Assembly (NCBI GenBank): GCA_963826055.1
Contig: CAWGVO010000017.1
Coordinates: forward strand, 248,001-312,000
Length of the DNA: 64,000 nucleotides
Origin: JBBDMC01 sp963826055
GTDB taxonomy: Bacteria; Pseudomonadota; Alphaproteobacteria; Rhizobiales; Kaistiaceae
Direction of reading: 5' to 3'
In this document: positions 17,916-28,575 of the stretch, in pieces
Layout of the letters: the number at the start of each line of letters is the position of its first letter
How positions within the stretch are numbered: position 1 is the first letter of the stretch
Notes under the pieces: generated by a model
The model's database searches: none
Seen by the model: only the letters and a program-made list of their open reading frames with translations
Told to the model about the DNA's origin: nothing
Program-made: the position numbers and the translations under genes

Positions 17916-17955
17916 TAGCGTTGACTAATTTAGTATGTGCTAATATATCAGTCAA
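17914..17955. promoter_or_regulatory. AT-rich dyads between repressor and metallo-hydrolase genes
   Basis: A distinctly AT-rich stretch in GC-rich DNA. ATTAG-N6-CTAAT spans 17914-17929, a second ATTTAG...CTAATA dyad spans 17928-17945, and TTGACT (17921-17926) is mirrored by AGTCAA (17950-17955). The position between divergent bigR-like and blh-like genes, touching the repressor start, fits a shared operator/promoter. Confidence 0.6.
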
Positions 17956-17987
17956 TACCCGAACCCGTTTCGCCATGGAGATTGGTC

Positions 17988-18859
17988 ATGCCAGCCCAAC
18001 AAGACCCCGGAAATCCGCGCTTTCTTCGACAAGCCGACCAATACGGTCAGCTACCTTGTCGCCGATCCGGCGACGAAGCGCGCGGTCATCATCGATCCGG
18101 TGCTCGACTATGACCAGTCGACCGGCAAGGCATCGACCACATCAGCCGACGCCATCGTCGCCGCCGCCGACGCGGCGGGCTTCACCGTCGAGTGGGTGCT
18201 GGAGACCCACGCCCACGCCGACCACCTCTCCGGCGCCCCCTACGTCAAGCTGAAGACCGGCGCCAGGGTCGGCATCGGCGAGCACATCCGCGAGGTCCAG
18301 AAGATCTTCCGCCCGGTGTTCAACGCCATCGACGTTTCCGGCGACGGCAGCGAGTTCGATCGCCTGTTCGCCGAGGGCGAGCACTTCGCGGTCGGCAGCA
18401 TCGACGCGCACGTGCTCCACACGCCCGGCCACACGCCGGCCTGCGTGTCCTACGTGATCGGCGACGCGGTGTTCGTCGGCGACACGCTGTTCATGCCCGA
18501 CTACGGCACGGCGCGGGCGGACTTCCCCGGCGGCGACGCGCGCACGCTCTACCGGTCGATCCAGAAGCTCCTGGCGCTGCCGGACGAAACCCGGGTCTAC
18601 GTGTGCCACGACTACCTGCCCGAGGGCCGTGACGACTACGCGTGGGAGACCACCATCGGCGCGGAAAAGAACAACGTCCAGCTGGCCGGCGTCAGCGAGG
18701 ACGAGTTTGTCGCCTGGCGCGAGGGCCGCGACGCCAAGCTGAAGGCGCCGACTGCTGCTGCTCCCCTCGATCCAGACCAACATCCGCGCCGGCAAGCTGC
18801 CGCCGGCGGAGGCCAACGGCGTGTCCTACATCAAGATCCCCGTCGAGCTGGCTGGCTGA
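17988..18859 (+). CDS. blh: Blh-like persulfide dioxygenase, metallo-beta-lactamase fold (frameshifted)
   Basis: Metallo-hydrolase of the ETHE1/Blh group that oxidises glutathione persulfide to sulfite. Metal ligands are visible in ETHAHADHLSG (HxHxDH), HTPGHTPAC and FVGDTLFMPDYGTAR. The order and spacing match Blh from BigR operons. It starts MPAQ at 17988; an extra base near 17999 shifts the frame, after which EIRAFFDKPTNTVSYLV follows. A second extra base near 18755 precedes the family-typical end NIRAGKLPPAEANG. Corrected length is 289 residues. Single-domain form: the rhodanese is on a separate gene, transcribed divergently with the repressor. Confidence 0.9.
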
Positions 18860-18875
18860 TCTGATATAGTCGCCG

Positions 18876-18899
18876 CCCGCCGCGCATCAGCGCGGCGGG
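18876..18899 (+). terminator. 10-bp hairpin downstream of blh-like gene
   Basis: Perfect stem CCCGCCGCGC / GCGCGGCGGG with loop ATCA, 16 bases after the stop of the metallo-hydrolase gene. No T-tract follows, so intrinsic termination is uncertain; it could instead stabilise the upstream mRNA. Confidence 0.45.
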
Positions 18900-18914
18900 T
18901 GGGAGGGCTGTGCC

Positions 18915-19250
18915 ATGATTTTCATCATACAGGGCCGCTACACGAAGGACGCCATGGCCGCGATGGTCGACCAGGCCGGAGGACCGCTCCAAGGACGCCA
19001 GGAAGCTGCTCGAGGCGGCCGGCGGCAAGTTCATCGGGTCCTACTTCACGTTCGGCGACTACGATTTCGCCGTCATCGCCGAGTTCGATGACATCGGCGC
19101 GATAACCCCGGCGCTGATCGCCGCGGCGGCCGGCGGCTCGATCGAAGGCATGAAGACCACCGTCGGCATGCAGTGGAGCGACGGTCGCGCCGCCTTCGAG
19201 AAGGCCGGCAAGCTCGCCAAGGGTTCCGTTCGGCCGGGCGCAAGAAGTAA
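18915..19250 (+). CDS. GYD-domain protein (frameshifted)
   Basis: Small dimeric alpha/beta-barrel-like protein of the GYD family, function unknown. It starts MIFIIQGRYTKDAMAAMVDQ; after an extra base near 18973 it continues EDRSKDARKLLEAAGGKF, GSYFTFGDYDFAVIAEFDD (the GDYD motif gives the family its name) and GGSIEGMKTTVGM. The end is ambiguous: a missing base near 19237 would give a Lys-Lys stop at 19250, the usual ending. About 111 residues. It stands alone after a hairpin and before a DUF1489 gene. Confidence 0.85.
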
Positions 19251-19329
19251 GGCTTTCGCCGGCTCGGCCTGTGGACATCGCCGACCGGCGGTTTGACCTC
19301 TGCCGTCCGGGCGGCGAGTGTGTCGGCCC

Positions 19330-19762
19330 ATGACCCTCCATCTCATCAAGCTCTGCGTCGGCTGCGATTCAGTCGAGGACCTCGCCGAGTGGATCGCCGA
19401 GCGGCAGAAGGCGCGCCGCCGGCGCGGCGGCCGGGCGGAGCACGTCCACGTCACCCGCATGGTGCCGCGCCGCGTCGACGAGCTCACCGACGGCGGATCG
19501 CTCTATTGGGTGATCAAGGGCACGGTGCAGGCGCGCCAGCGGCTCCTCGATATCCGGCCTTTCGTCGACGACGAGGGCATCGGCCGCTGCCGGCTGGTGC
19601 TGGAGCCGAGGCTCGTCCTCACCGAGTGGCAGCCGCGGCGGCCGTTCCAGGGCTGGCGATACCTCGCATCCGGCGGATGCGCCGCGCGACCTCAAGCCGG
19701 GGAGGGGAGACGACCTGCCGGCGGCGCTCAGCGCCGAACTCGCTGCGCTCGGCCTGCGCTAG
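19330..19762 (+). CDS. DUF1489 family protein (one frameshift)
   Basis: Alphaproteobacterial family of unknown function. The start MTLHLIKLCVGCDSVEDLAEW is highly characteristic. HVTRMVPRRVDELTDGGSLYWVIKG and LTEWQPRRPFQGWRYL follow. Near 19668 one extra base changes the frame, and DDLPAALSAELAALGLR completes the protein to a stop at 19760. Corrected length is 143 residues. It has no signal peptide or membrane segment. The gene is a useful taxonomic marker, being largely restricted to Alphaproteobacteria. Confidence 0.88.
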
Positions 19763-19957
19763 GGCCCGCGGCTCTCGCGTTCGATTCAATCCTGCGCCGA
19801 ATCGCAAAATCTGCGCTAACCTTGCGTCGTGACTCGTCGTGGTTCCGGCGGCGAAAGGGCGTGAGCTGGCGATGATGTTGACGGATTTTTCGCGCTTTTG
19901 GCCCGAACTTCCCCGCGAATTTCACTGGAACGCGCGTTTTGTCGGGCTGTCGCTCAG

Positions 19958-20846
19958 GTGGACAGAACTAGGCCCACGCCAAAGTCGGCGCACGTCATCG
20001 TTCTCGGCAACGAGAAGGGCGGCTCGGGCAAGTCGACGATGGCGATGCACATCATCGTCGCGCTCCTGAAATCCGGGCCGGCGGGTCGCCTCGATCGACA
20101 CTGATAGCCGTCAGCTTTCCCTCACGCGCTATCTGGAAAACCGGGCGCGCTGGGGTCGCAAGCACGGTCTGGCGCTGGAGATGCCGACCCATTTCTCGGT
20201 CAAGGCCGGCAAGGGCGAGACGGTCAGCGAGGCCGAGGCGGACGAGTATGCCGCCTTCAAGGCGATCGTCGACCGGCTCGGCCAGACGTTCGATGCGGTG
20301 GTGATCGACACGCCGGCCAACGATTCCTTCCGCATGCGTCTCAGCCACGCCATCGCCGACACGCTGGTGACGCCGATCAACGACAGCTTCATCGACCTCG
20401 ACGTCATCGGCCGGGTCGATCCGCAGAGCTCTGTGGTGATCGGGTCGAGCCACTACGCCGAACTGGTGCGCGAGGGCATGCGCGAGCCGTCAACTCTCCG
20501 GTAGCGGCGACACGGACTGGGTGGTCATCCGCAACCGGCTGTCGACGCTGGCCAACCGCAACCAGACGAAAATGGTCGCCGCCCTCAAGCGAGCTGGCGG
20601 CTTTGCTGGAGTTCCGCGTCGCCGACGGGGTGTGCGAGCGCGTCATCTTCCGCGAGCTTTTCCCGATGGGGCTCACCGCCTTCGACACTTTCGACCGAGG
20701 CGACGCTTGGCGTCCGGCCGACGATGTCGCACCTCGCCGCGCGCCGTGAGGTCTCCGAGCTTGTGGCGTTCCTGAACCTGCCGGTGCCGGCGCCGGCCGC
20801 CAACGAGGAAGAGGCCCTGCCGGAGCCGTTGTCGAAGGCAGGATAG
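19958..20846 (+). CDS. mipZ: MipZ-type ParA-like ATPase, copy 1 (frameshifted)
   Basis: MipZ forms a bipolar gradient and blocks FtsZ ring assembly away from midcell in alphaproteobacteria. Copy 1 shows the deviant Walker A GNEKGGSGKSTMAMH, the switch region VVIDTPANDSFRMRLSHAIADT and the MipZ-specific TLVTPINDSFIDLDVIGRVDP. The frame shifts near 20083, 20486, 20591 and 20697; one extra base each gives 294 residues. The start is uncertain: GTG 19958 is the first codon that gives a short N-terminus like that of copy 2. The C-terminal region ERVIFRELFPMGLTAFDT matches copy 2. It lies 91 bases before copy 2. Confidence 0.85.
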
Positions 20847-20937
20847 TCACGCGCGCAAAATAAACGCATGCAACTGCTGCGTCGTTTTCAAAACCGTGTC
20901 ATTCTCAATTCGGGCCAGAATCGGGTTATAAATCGGC

Positions 20938-21873
20938 ATGTCGCGTGAGACCAAAGGGCCGCATCCCGCCCACGTCATCGTGCTCGGCAACGAGAAGGGC
21001 GGTTCCGGCAAATCGACGACGGCCATGCACATCGTCGTCGCTCTGCTCAAGGCCGGTGCCCGGGTTGCCTCGATCGACACCGACGGCCGCCAGCGCTCGC
21101 TCACCCGCTACATCGAGAACCGCGCCTACTGGCGCGAGCGCACCGGGGTGGACCTCGAGCTGCCGACCCACTTCACCGTGCCTCTCGGTGAAGGTGAACT
21201 GGTCGCCGATATCGAGGAGCGCGAGTTCCGCGCCTTCGCCGAGGCGATCAGCAGGGCCGAGTTCGGCTACGATTTCGTCGTCGTCGATACGGCAGGCTCC
21301 AACACCTATCTGATGCGCGTGAGCCACGCGATGGCGGACACGCTGGTGACGCCAATCAACGACAGCTTCATCGATTTCGACGTGCTTGGCCGGGTGGACC
21401 CGGACACGCTGGACGTGATCGGCCCCAGCCACTACGCCGAGCTGGTCTTCGAATCCAAGCGGCAGCGCCAGATGGTGGACGAGCGCACGACCGACTGGGT
21501 GGTGGTGCGCAACCGGCTGAGCGCGCTGGAGACCCGCAACCGCCGCAAGATCGAAACGGGGCTCGAGCAGCTGTCAGCCCGGCTGGGCTTCCGCGTGGCG
21601 GCGGGCATTTCCGAACGCGTCGTGTTCCGGGAGCTGTTTCCGCGCGGCCTGACGGCGCTCGATTCGCTAAACCGCCACCTGCTCGGCGGGGAGCCGACGT
21701 TCTCCCACATCAGCGCCCGCGAGGAGATTTGCGCCCTCGTAGACACCCTTAACCTGCCGATGCCGGGGCGGCCGCGGCCGGAAGGGCGCGTGCGTCGACC
21801 GCCCCGGATCCTGTTTCCAACCCTCAGGTCCAGTTGCGCCGGGTCGGTTGAGCGCCACATGATGGGTGGATGA
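20938..21873 (+). CDS. mipZ: MipZ-type ParA-like ATPase, copy 2
   Basis: Intact 311-residue MipZ. Starts MSRETKGPHPAHVIVLGNEKGG with Walker A KGGSGKSTTAMH at about residues 19-30; the signature Lys (deviant Walker A) supports a ParA-type ATP sandwich dimer. FVVVDTAGSNTYLMRVSHAMADT is the switch II/Walker B region, followed by TLVTPINDSFIDFDVLGRVDP. The last ~35 residues (GRPRPEGRVRRPP onward) are Pro/Arg rich and extend beyond typical MipZ. Tandem with copy 1; most aligned residues agree, but the switch loop differs (DTAGSNTY against DTPANDSF). It is followed by a VWA gene. Confidence 0.92.
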   Translation: MSRETKGPHPAHVIVLGNEKGGSGKSTTAMHIVVALLKAGARVASIDTDGRQRSLTRYIENRAYWRERTGVDLELPTHFTVPLGEGELVADIEEREFRAFAEAISRAEFGYDFVVVDTAGSNTYLMRVSHAMADTLVTPINDSFIDFDVLGRVDPDTLDVIGPSHYAELVFESKRQRQMVDERTTDWVVVRNRLSALETRNRRKIETGLEQLSARLGFRVAAGISERVVFRELFPRGLTALDSLNRHLLGGEPTFSHISAREEICALVDTLNLPMPGRPRPEGRVRRPPRILFPTLRSSCAGSVERHMMGG

Positions 21874-21912
21874 CCGGCCGGCAAGCGGCCGGTCGGCTCG
21901 GGACCGGTTTCC

Positions 21913-22642
21913 ATGGGCGACAACAGCGAAGACGCCGGTGGGCCGCAAGGCGGCTGGCAAGCCGGCGGCACGATCGAAGTCAGGCGAGATCGACGCCTTC
22001 CTTGCCGAGGCGCGGGCGCTGGCGCCGGCTGCCGGCGGCGGTCACGGCCGGTTGATTTTCGCCCTCGACGCAACCATGAGCCGCCAGCCGACGTGGGATA
22101 CGGCCCTCAGGCTTCAGGCGGAGATGTTCGAGGAGGCCGGCAAGGTCGGGCAGGCTCGACATCCAGCTTGCCTATTTTCGCGGGTTCAACGAATGCCGCG
22201 CCAGCCGTTGGGTCAGCGATGCGCGGGCGCTCCGCGACCTGATGACCGAGCATCCAGTGCCGCGGCGGCCAGACCCAGATCGGCAAGATTCTCAGCCACG
22301 CGCGCCGCGAGACCGGCAAGAAGAAGGTCGATGTGCTGGTGTTCGTCGGCGACGCCCTGGAGGAGAAGATCGACAACCTCGCCGCCACGGCGGGCGAGCT
22401 GGGCATGCTTGGCGTCAAGGTATTCATCTTCCAGGAGGGGCGCGATCCGGTCGTCGAGCGCGGCTTCCGTGAGATCGCCCGGCTGTCGGGCGGTGCCTAC
22501 GCGCGCTTCGACGTCAACGCTGCCGGCGAGCTTCGCCAGTTGCTGCGTGCCGCCGCGGTCTATGCCGCCGGCGGCCTCAAGGCGCTGGAGGGAAGCGGGG
22601 CGGGCGGCCGGCTGCTTCTGGCGCAGATCAAGCCGCACATGA
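21913..22642 (+). CDS. von Willebrand factor A domain protein (frameshifted)
   Basis: Cytoplasmic VWA-like protein. It contains LIFALDATMSRQPTWDTALR (a MIDAS-like D-x-T-x-S motif), LDIQLAYFRGFNECRASRW, VDVLVFVGDALEEKIDNLA and VKVFIFQEGRD. Shifts lie near 21935, 22151 and 22246. The N-terminus is Lys/Ala rich before SGEIDAFLAEARALAP; the start (ATG 21913) is tentative. As read, the frame runs straight into the DnaJ protein without a stop. The ATGA at 22639-22642 would separate them if one base were missing or extra just upstream, which is likely given the error rate here. Confidence 0.72.
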
Positions 22643-23346
22643 CCGCCTTCGGCGTCGGTCTCGTTATCCTGGTCGTGTTTTTGCTGCTGGCGCGGGCATT
22701 CGTCGCGGTCGAAGCGGCCAGCCTGGTCAGGGCCATCCGCTACACCATCGGAGCCGTCCTGATCGCGGTCGGCGGGGTGCTCGCCTTCGGCGGCCGCATC
22801 GGGGTCGGTCTTGTCATCGTCGCTCTCGGCTTCTCGGCGATCACGTCGGGCAGGATCGGACCCTTTGACCTCGGCGGCGGCCGCCGCTCGGGCGGTACGG
22901 CCTCGGTCGTGCGGTCGGCGTTCCTCGAAATGCGGCTTGATCACGACACCGGCATGATGAATGGGCGCGTGCTTGCCGGAACGGCGGCCGGGCGCAACCT
23001 CGACGACCTCGACGAGGCGGCGCTGCTCAGGCTGAGGGAGGAAGTCGCCGGGGACGGCGACAGCCTGGCGCTACTCGAAGGTTATCTCGACCGCCGGATG
23101 CCCGGATGGCGTGAAAACGTCGAGGGTGACGCGGCAGCGGGGCCGCGCAGCACGGCGGATGCGAGCGCCATGACTGATGAGCAGGCCTATGAGATCCTTG
23201 GCCTTGCGCCCGGTGCCGGTGAGGCGGAAATCCGGGCGGCCCACCGTCGGCTCATGAAGCGCGTGCACCCCGACCAGGGGGGCTCGACGTTCCTCGCGGC
23301 GAAAATCAATCAGGCTAAGGACTGGCTTCTCGGCAGACATCGCTAA
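22639..23346 (+). CDS. Membrane-anchored DnaJ-domain protein
   Basis: 235 residues from ATG 22639 (MTAFGVGLVILVVFLLLARAFV). Three hydrophobic segments occur within the first ~80 residues (TAFGVGLVILVVFLLL, AIRYTIGAVLIAVGGV, IGVGLVIVALGF), then a soluble part with SAFLEMRLDHDTGMMNGRVL, and a C-terminal J domain (AYEILGLAPGAGEAEIRAAH, HPD at MKRVHPDQGGS, ending INQAKDWLLG). The layout is like Tim14/DjlA-type membrane J proteins that stimulate DnaK at the membrane. It is followed, convergently, by the D,D-carboxypeptidase gene. Confidence 0.85.
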   Translation: MTAFGVGLVILVVFLLLARAFVAVEAASLVRAIRYTIGAVLIAVGGVLAFGGRIGVGLVIVALGFSAITSGRIGPFDLGGGRRSGGTASVVRSAFLEMRLDHDTGMMNGRVLAGTAAGRNLDDLDEAALLRLREEVAGDGDSLALLEGYLDRRMPGWRENVEGDAAAGPRSTADASAMTDEQAYEILGLAPGAGEAEIRAAHRRLMKRVHPDQGGSTFLAAKINQAKDWLLGRHR

Positions 23347-23385
23347 GTCCGTTACGCATTACAAATGGACCCCTGCGAAAGTTGC

Positions 23386-24712
23386 TCAGTTGCTCAGTGC
23401 CAAGCAATTGAACTGACGCTTGACCAGATAGGCGCAGGCCGTCTGGGCAGCGTTCTTGTCGTTGAATCCGGCGAAGCGGGCGCGGTAGAGCGTGGCGGTG
23501 CCGACCGCGACCGGCTCGGTATAGGGCGTCGCCTTGGCGAGGACCTCGCCGGCGGTGGTGAGCGCCTGGTCGAGGATCTCTTCGGCCGACGAGCGGGTCG
23601 GCGCGGCGGCGATCTGGATCTTCCATCCCGGCACGGCGACGCTCGGCGCCTGCTCGGCCTGGGTCTCGTCGCCGACGGCGGCGTCGCCTTCCGGATCGAC
23701 CGGGTCGCGCACGAAAGTATTGTTCGCGACGGTGAGCGGCGCCACGGAGGCGTTGGCGAAGGCGTCGCCCACGCCGGGCGCGAGCCGTGGCATCGGGATA
23801 TCGTCGACCGGTACGGTGCTCGCGAAGCCGCTCTTCGGACCGCCGGGAATAGAGGCAGTGCGCGCGCCGCTCGAGGCCTTCGGCAGGTATTTGGCGATCA
23901 GTTCCGCGGTGTGCTGGTCACGCCATTTGCTGGTCTCACCGCCGATGACGACGGCAACAATCTCGCGGTTGTCGCGCTTGACCGAAGCGACAAGGTTGAA
24001 GCCCGAGGCGCGTGTGTAGCCGGTCTTGATTCCGTCGACACCGTCGACCCGGCCCAAGAGGTTGTTGTGGTTGGCGATGCGATGGCCGCTGTAAACGAAG
24101 CTCGGCGTCGAGAAGTACAAGAAATACTGAGGGTAGTGCTCGCGCAGCGCCCGGCCGAGGGTCGCCATGTCGCGGGCGGTGGTGATCTGGGCGTTGTCCG
24201 GCAGGCCCGAGGCATTGACGAAGGTGGTGCCGGCCATGCCGAGTTCACGCGCCTTGCGGGTCATCTGGGTGGCGAAGTTGCGCTCCGAGCCGCCGAGGTA
24301 CTCGGCGATGGCAACCGCCATGTCGTTGGCCGACTTGGTGACCAGCGACAGGATGGCATCGCGCACGGTGATGGTCGAGCCGGCCTTGAGGCCGAGCTTG
24401 GAAGGCGCCTGGGCGGCGGCGTGTGCCGAGACCGTAATCCGTGCATCGAGGCTGGCGCGGCCGCTCTCCAGCGCATCGAAAAGCAGGTAGAGGGTCATCA
24501 TCTTGGTCAGCGAGGCCGGATGCCGCTTCGAGTTCGGCGTGGTCGGCGTAAAGCGTCTTGCCGGTCTTGCCGTCCACGACGATCGCGGCGTCGGGCGCGG
24601 CAAGCGCAGCGCCGGGACCCACCGCCAGAAGGCCAGCGACAATGGCCGCAAATATCCCTGCCTTGAAAAACGCAAGGCCAAGGCGCCGCAACGTCGCCAT
24701 TTGTTTCCGCAT
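23386..24712 (-). CDS. dacF: D-alanyl-D-alanine carboxypeptidase with SPOR domain (one frameshift)
   Basis: Penicillin-binding protein 5/6 family enzyme that trims pentapeptides in peptidoglycan. It starts MRKQMATLRRLGLAFF with a signal peptide ending GPGAALA, then PDAAIVVDGKTGKTLY. One extra base near 24525 is followed by HPASLTKMMTLYL (SxxK nucleophile), TKSANDMAVAIAEY (SxN) and DGIKTGYTRAS (KTG). The C-terminal ~80 residues (WKIQIAAAPTRSSAEEIL, ending YLVKRQFNCLALSN) form a SPOR domain that binds denuded glycan at the septum. Corrected length is about 441 residues. Convergent with the DnaJ gene. Confidence 0.92.
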
Positions 24713-25131
24713 CAGCACAAGACCCGCACGCTTGCCAGCGCTACCCCGGTGCGCCGGCCTCCATCCTGACCCCAACGACAGTCGCAATGCGTTGCCACCT
24801 CGCCCCGGTCATCCCACATCGCCGAACCCCGTCGGTCGGCAACCTCGCAGGCCGGCGGAACTCGCACGCTGGCGGCGCTGTCCCATCGATTCGCCGCCCC
24901 GGCTGCGATGCGGACAGTATGAAAGTGAAGTTACGTTTCGGTAAAGCGCAAAACGGCCACACTCGCGACTGAAAGTCCAAGCAAAGGCCGCAAACGCGGT
25001 GAGCTGTGGACAAGCCGAATTGTGCGATGCACAAAAATCTCTTGACAATTATGTTGCATTGCACATATTAGAGCCGAAGACATCCGCGCCGCTCCGATGC
25101 GGAGGGCGGTTCGCACGCGAGGACAACGACA
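24713..25131. other. Intergenic region between dacF-like and phasin genes
   Basis: 419 bases, divergent. The left ~240 bases hold nothing I can support as coding. The right part (25021-25070) becomes AT-rich and contains the phasin promoter with two TGC-rich dyads; the phasin leader follows. Confidence 0.5.
25021..25070 (+). promoter_or_regulatory. Phasin promoter with TGC-rich dyads
   Basis: CTTGAC (25041-25046) and CATATT (25064-25069) are 17 bases apart and match the alphaproteobacterial housekeeping pattern CTTGAC-N17-CTATAT well. A perfect dyad TGTGC-GAT-GCACA lies just upstream (25021-25033), and TGCATTGCA (25055-25063) lies in the spacer. PhaR of Paracoccus and Rhodobacter represses phasin genes through TGC-rich sites, so these are candidate PhaR sites (inference). 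Confidence 0.6.
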
Positions 25132-25464
25132 ATGAACAACGGATTCGACAGCATGCAGACTTTCGGCAAGGAAAACATGGACTTGGCGCTTGCGAGCGCC
25201 GATGCGTTCGGCAAGGGCTTTTCGGCCATCGCTACTGAGGCGGCGGACTATTCCAAGCGCACGCTTGACGCGAGCACCAGCGCCTTCGAGAAGCTGGCGG
25301 GCGTCAAGACCCTCGACAAGGCCTTCGAGGTCCAGTCGGAGTTCGTGCGCTCGGCCTACGAGGGCTATGTCGGCCAGATCGCCAAGATGAACGAGATCGT
25401 CACCGATATGGCCAGGAGCGCGTACAAGCCCTACGAATCGTTTTTCGGCCGGTTCGGCAAATAA
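25132..25464 (+). CDS. Phasin family protein
   Basis: 110-residue amphipathic helical protein that coats polyhydroxyalkanoate granules. Starts MNNGFDSMQTFGKENMDLAL; the sequence is nearly all helix-forming, with FGKGFSAIATEAADYSKRTLD, AFEKLAGVKTLDKAFEVQSEFVRSAYEGY and the end RSAYKPYESFFGRFGK typical of the Phasin_2 group. It implies PHA storage, although no phaC or phaR is in the window. Monocistronic: its own AT-rich promoter upstream and a strong terminator 47 bases downstream. Confidence 0.92.
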   Translation: MNNGFDSMQTFGKENMDLALASADAFGKGFSAIATEAADYSKRTLDASTSAFEKLAGVKTLDKAFEVQSEFVRSAYEGYVGQIAKMNEIVTDMARSAYKPYESFFGRFGK

Positions 25465-25510
25465 CGATCCGGCGGGCCGCCCGCGGCCGACGGCGAAACA
25501 TGTCAGGAAG

Positions 25511-25536
25511 AGGCCCGGCGATGCGCCGGGCCTTTT
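25511..25536 (+). terminator. Rho-independent terminator of the phasin gene
   Basis: Perfect stem AGGCCCGGCG / CGCCGGGCCT with a 3-base loop ATG (25511-25533), followed by TTT to 25536. Classic GC-rich stem plus T-run, 47 bases after the phasin stop. Confidence 0.88.
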
Positions 25537-25725
25537 TCATTGGGGCCGGCCCCTCGCAAACCACGGTTGCGGTGCCTAGATACGCACATGCGAGGCTGTC
25601 GGCTGAGCGCGGACCCGGCGCGCGCGGCGCGTTCCTTTGAAATTTTGATTGCGAAGGCGATTGCGCCTGCGCCCGTTTGCCGGCAGGATTCACCGTCGAT
25701 CGAATTAGGTCGAACGCAAGGAACG

Positions 25726-26062
25726 ATGAGCAATTCGAACTCGGCGCCCTGATTTTGATGACGACGACACCGGGACTAGCGTCGTCACCAAGACCCGGCC
25801 GAAGACCAAACGGCCGAGCCTGTACAGGGTGCTGCTTCTGAACGACGACTACACGCCGATGGAGTTCGTCGTGCATGTGCTGGAGGTGTTTTTCCAGAAG
25901 GGTCGGGAGGAGGCGACCCGGATCATGTTGCACGTGCATCAGCATGGGGTGGGGGAGTGCGGTGTTTACACCTTCGAAGTCGCCGAAACCAAAGTGACGC
26001 AGGTCATGGACTTCGCCCGCAAGCACCAGCATCCGCTACAGTGCGTGATGGAAAAGAAATGA
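25726..26062 (+). CDS. clpS: ATP-dependent Clp protease adaptor ClpS (one frameshift)
   Basis: Adaptor that hands N-degron substrates to ClpA. It starts MSNSNSAP; one extra base near 25750 precedes DFDDDDTGTSVVTKTRPKTKR, and the core LYRVLLLNDDYTPMEFVVHVLE follows intact. LNDDYTPMEFV is the N-end-residue binding pocket and TRIMLHVHQHGVGECGVY completes the fold. Corrected length is 111 residues. clpA starts 9 bases downstream, the usual arrangement. Confidence 0.93.
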
Positions 26063-26071
26063 GGTTTTCAG

Positions 26072-28511
<2,440 letters not shown>

Positions 28512-28575
28512 GGCGCTTCGAGGGCTCATTCGGGACGTCCGCCGCCGCCTGATTTGGCGCGCGGCCCGGCGTGTG

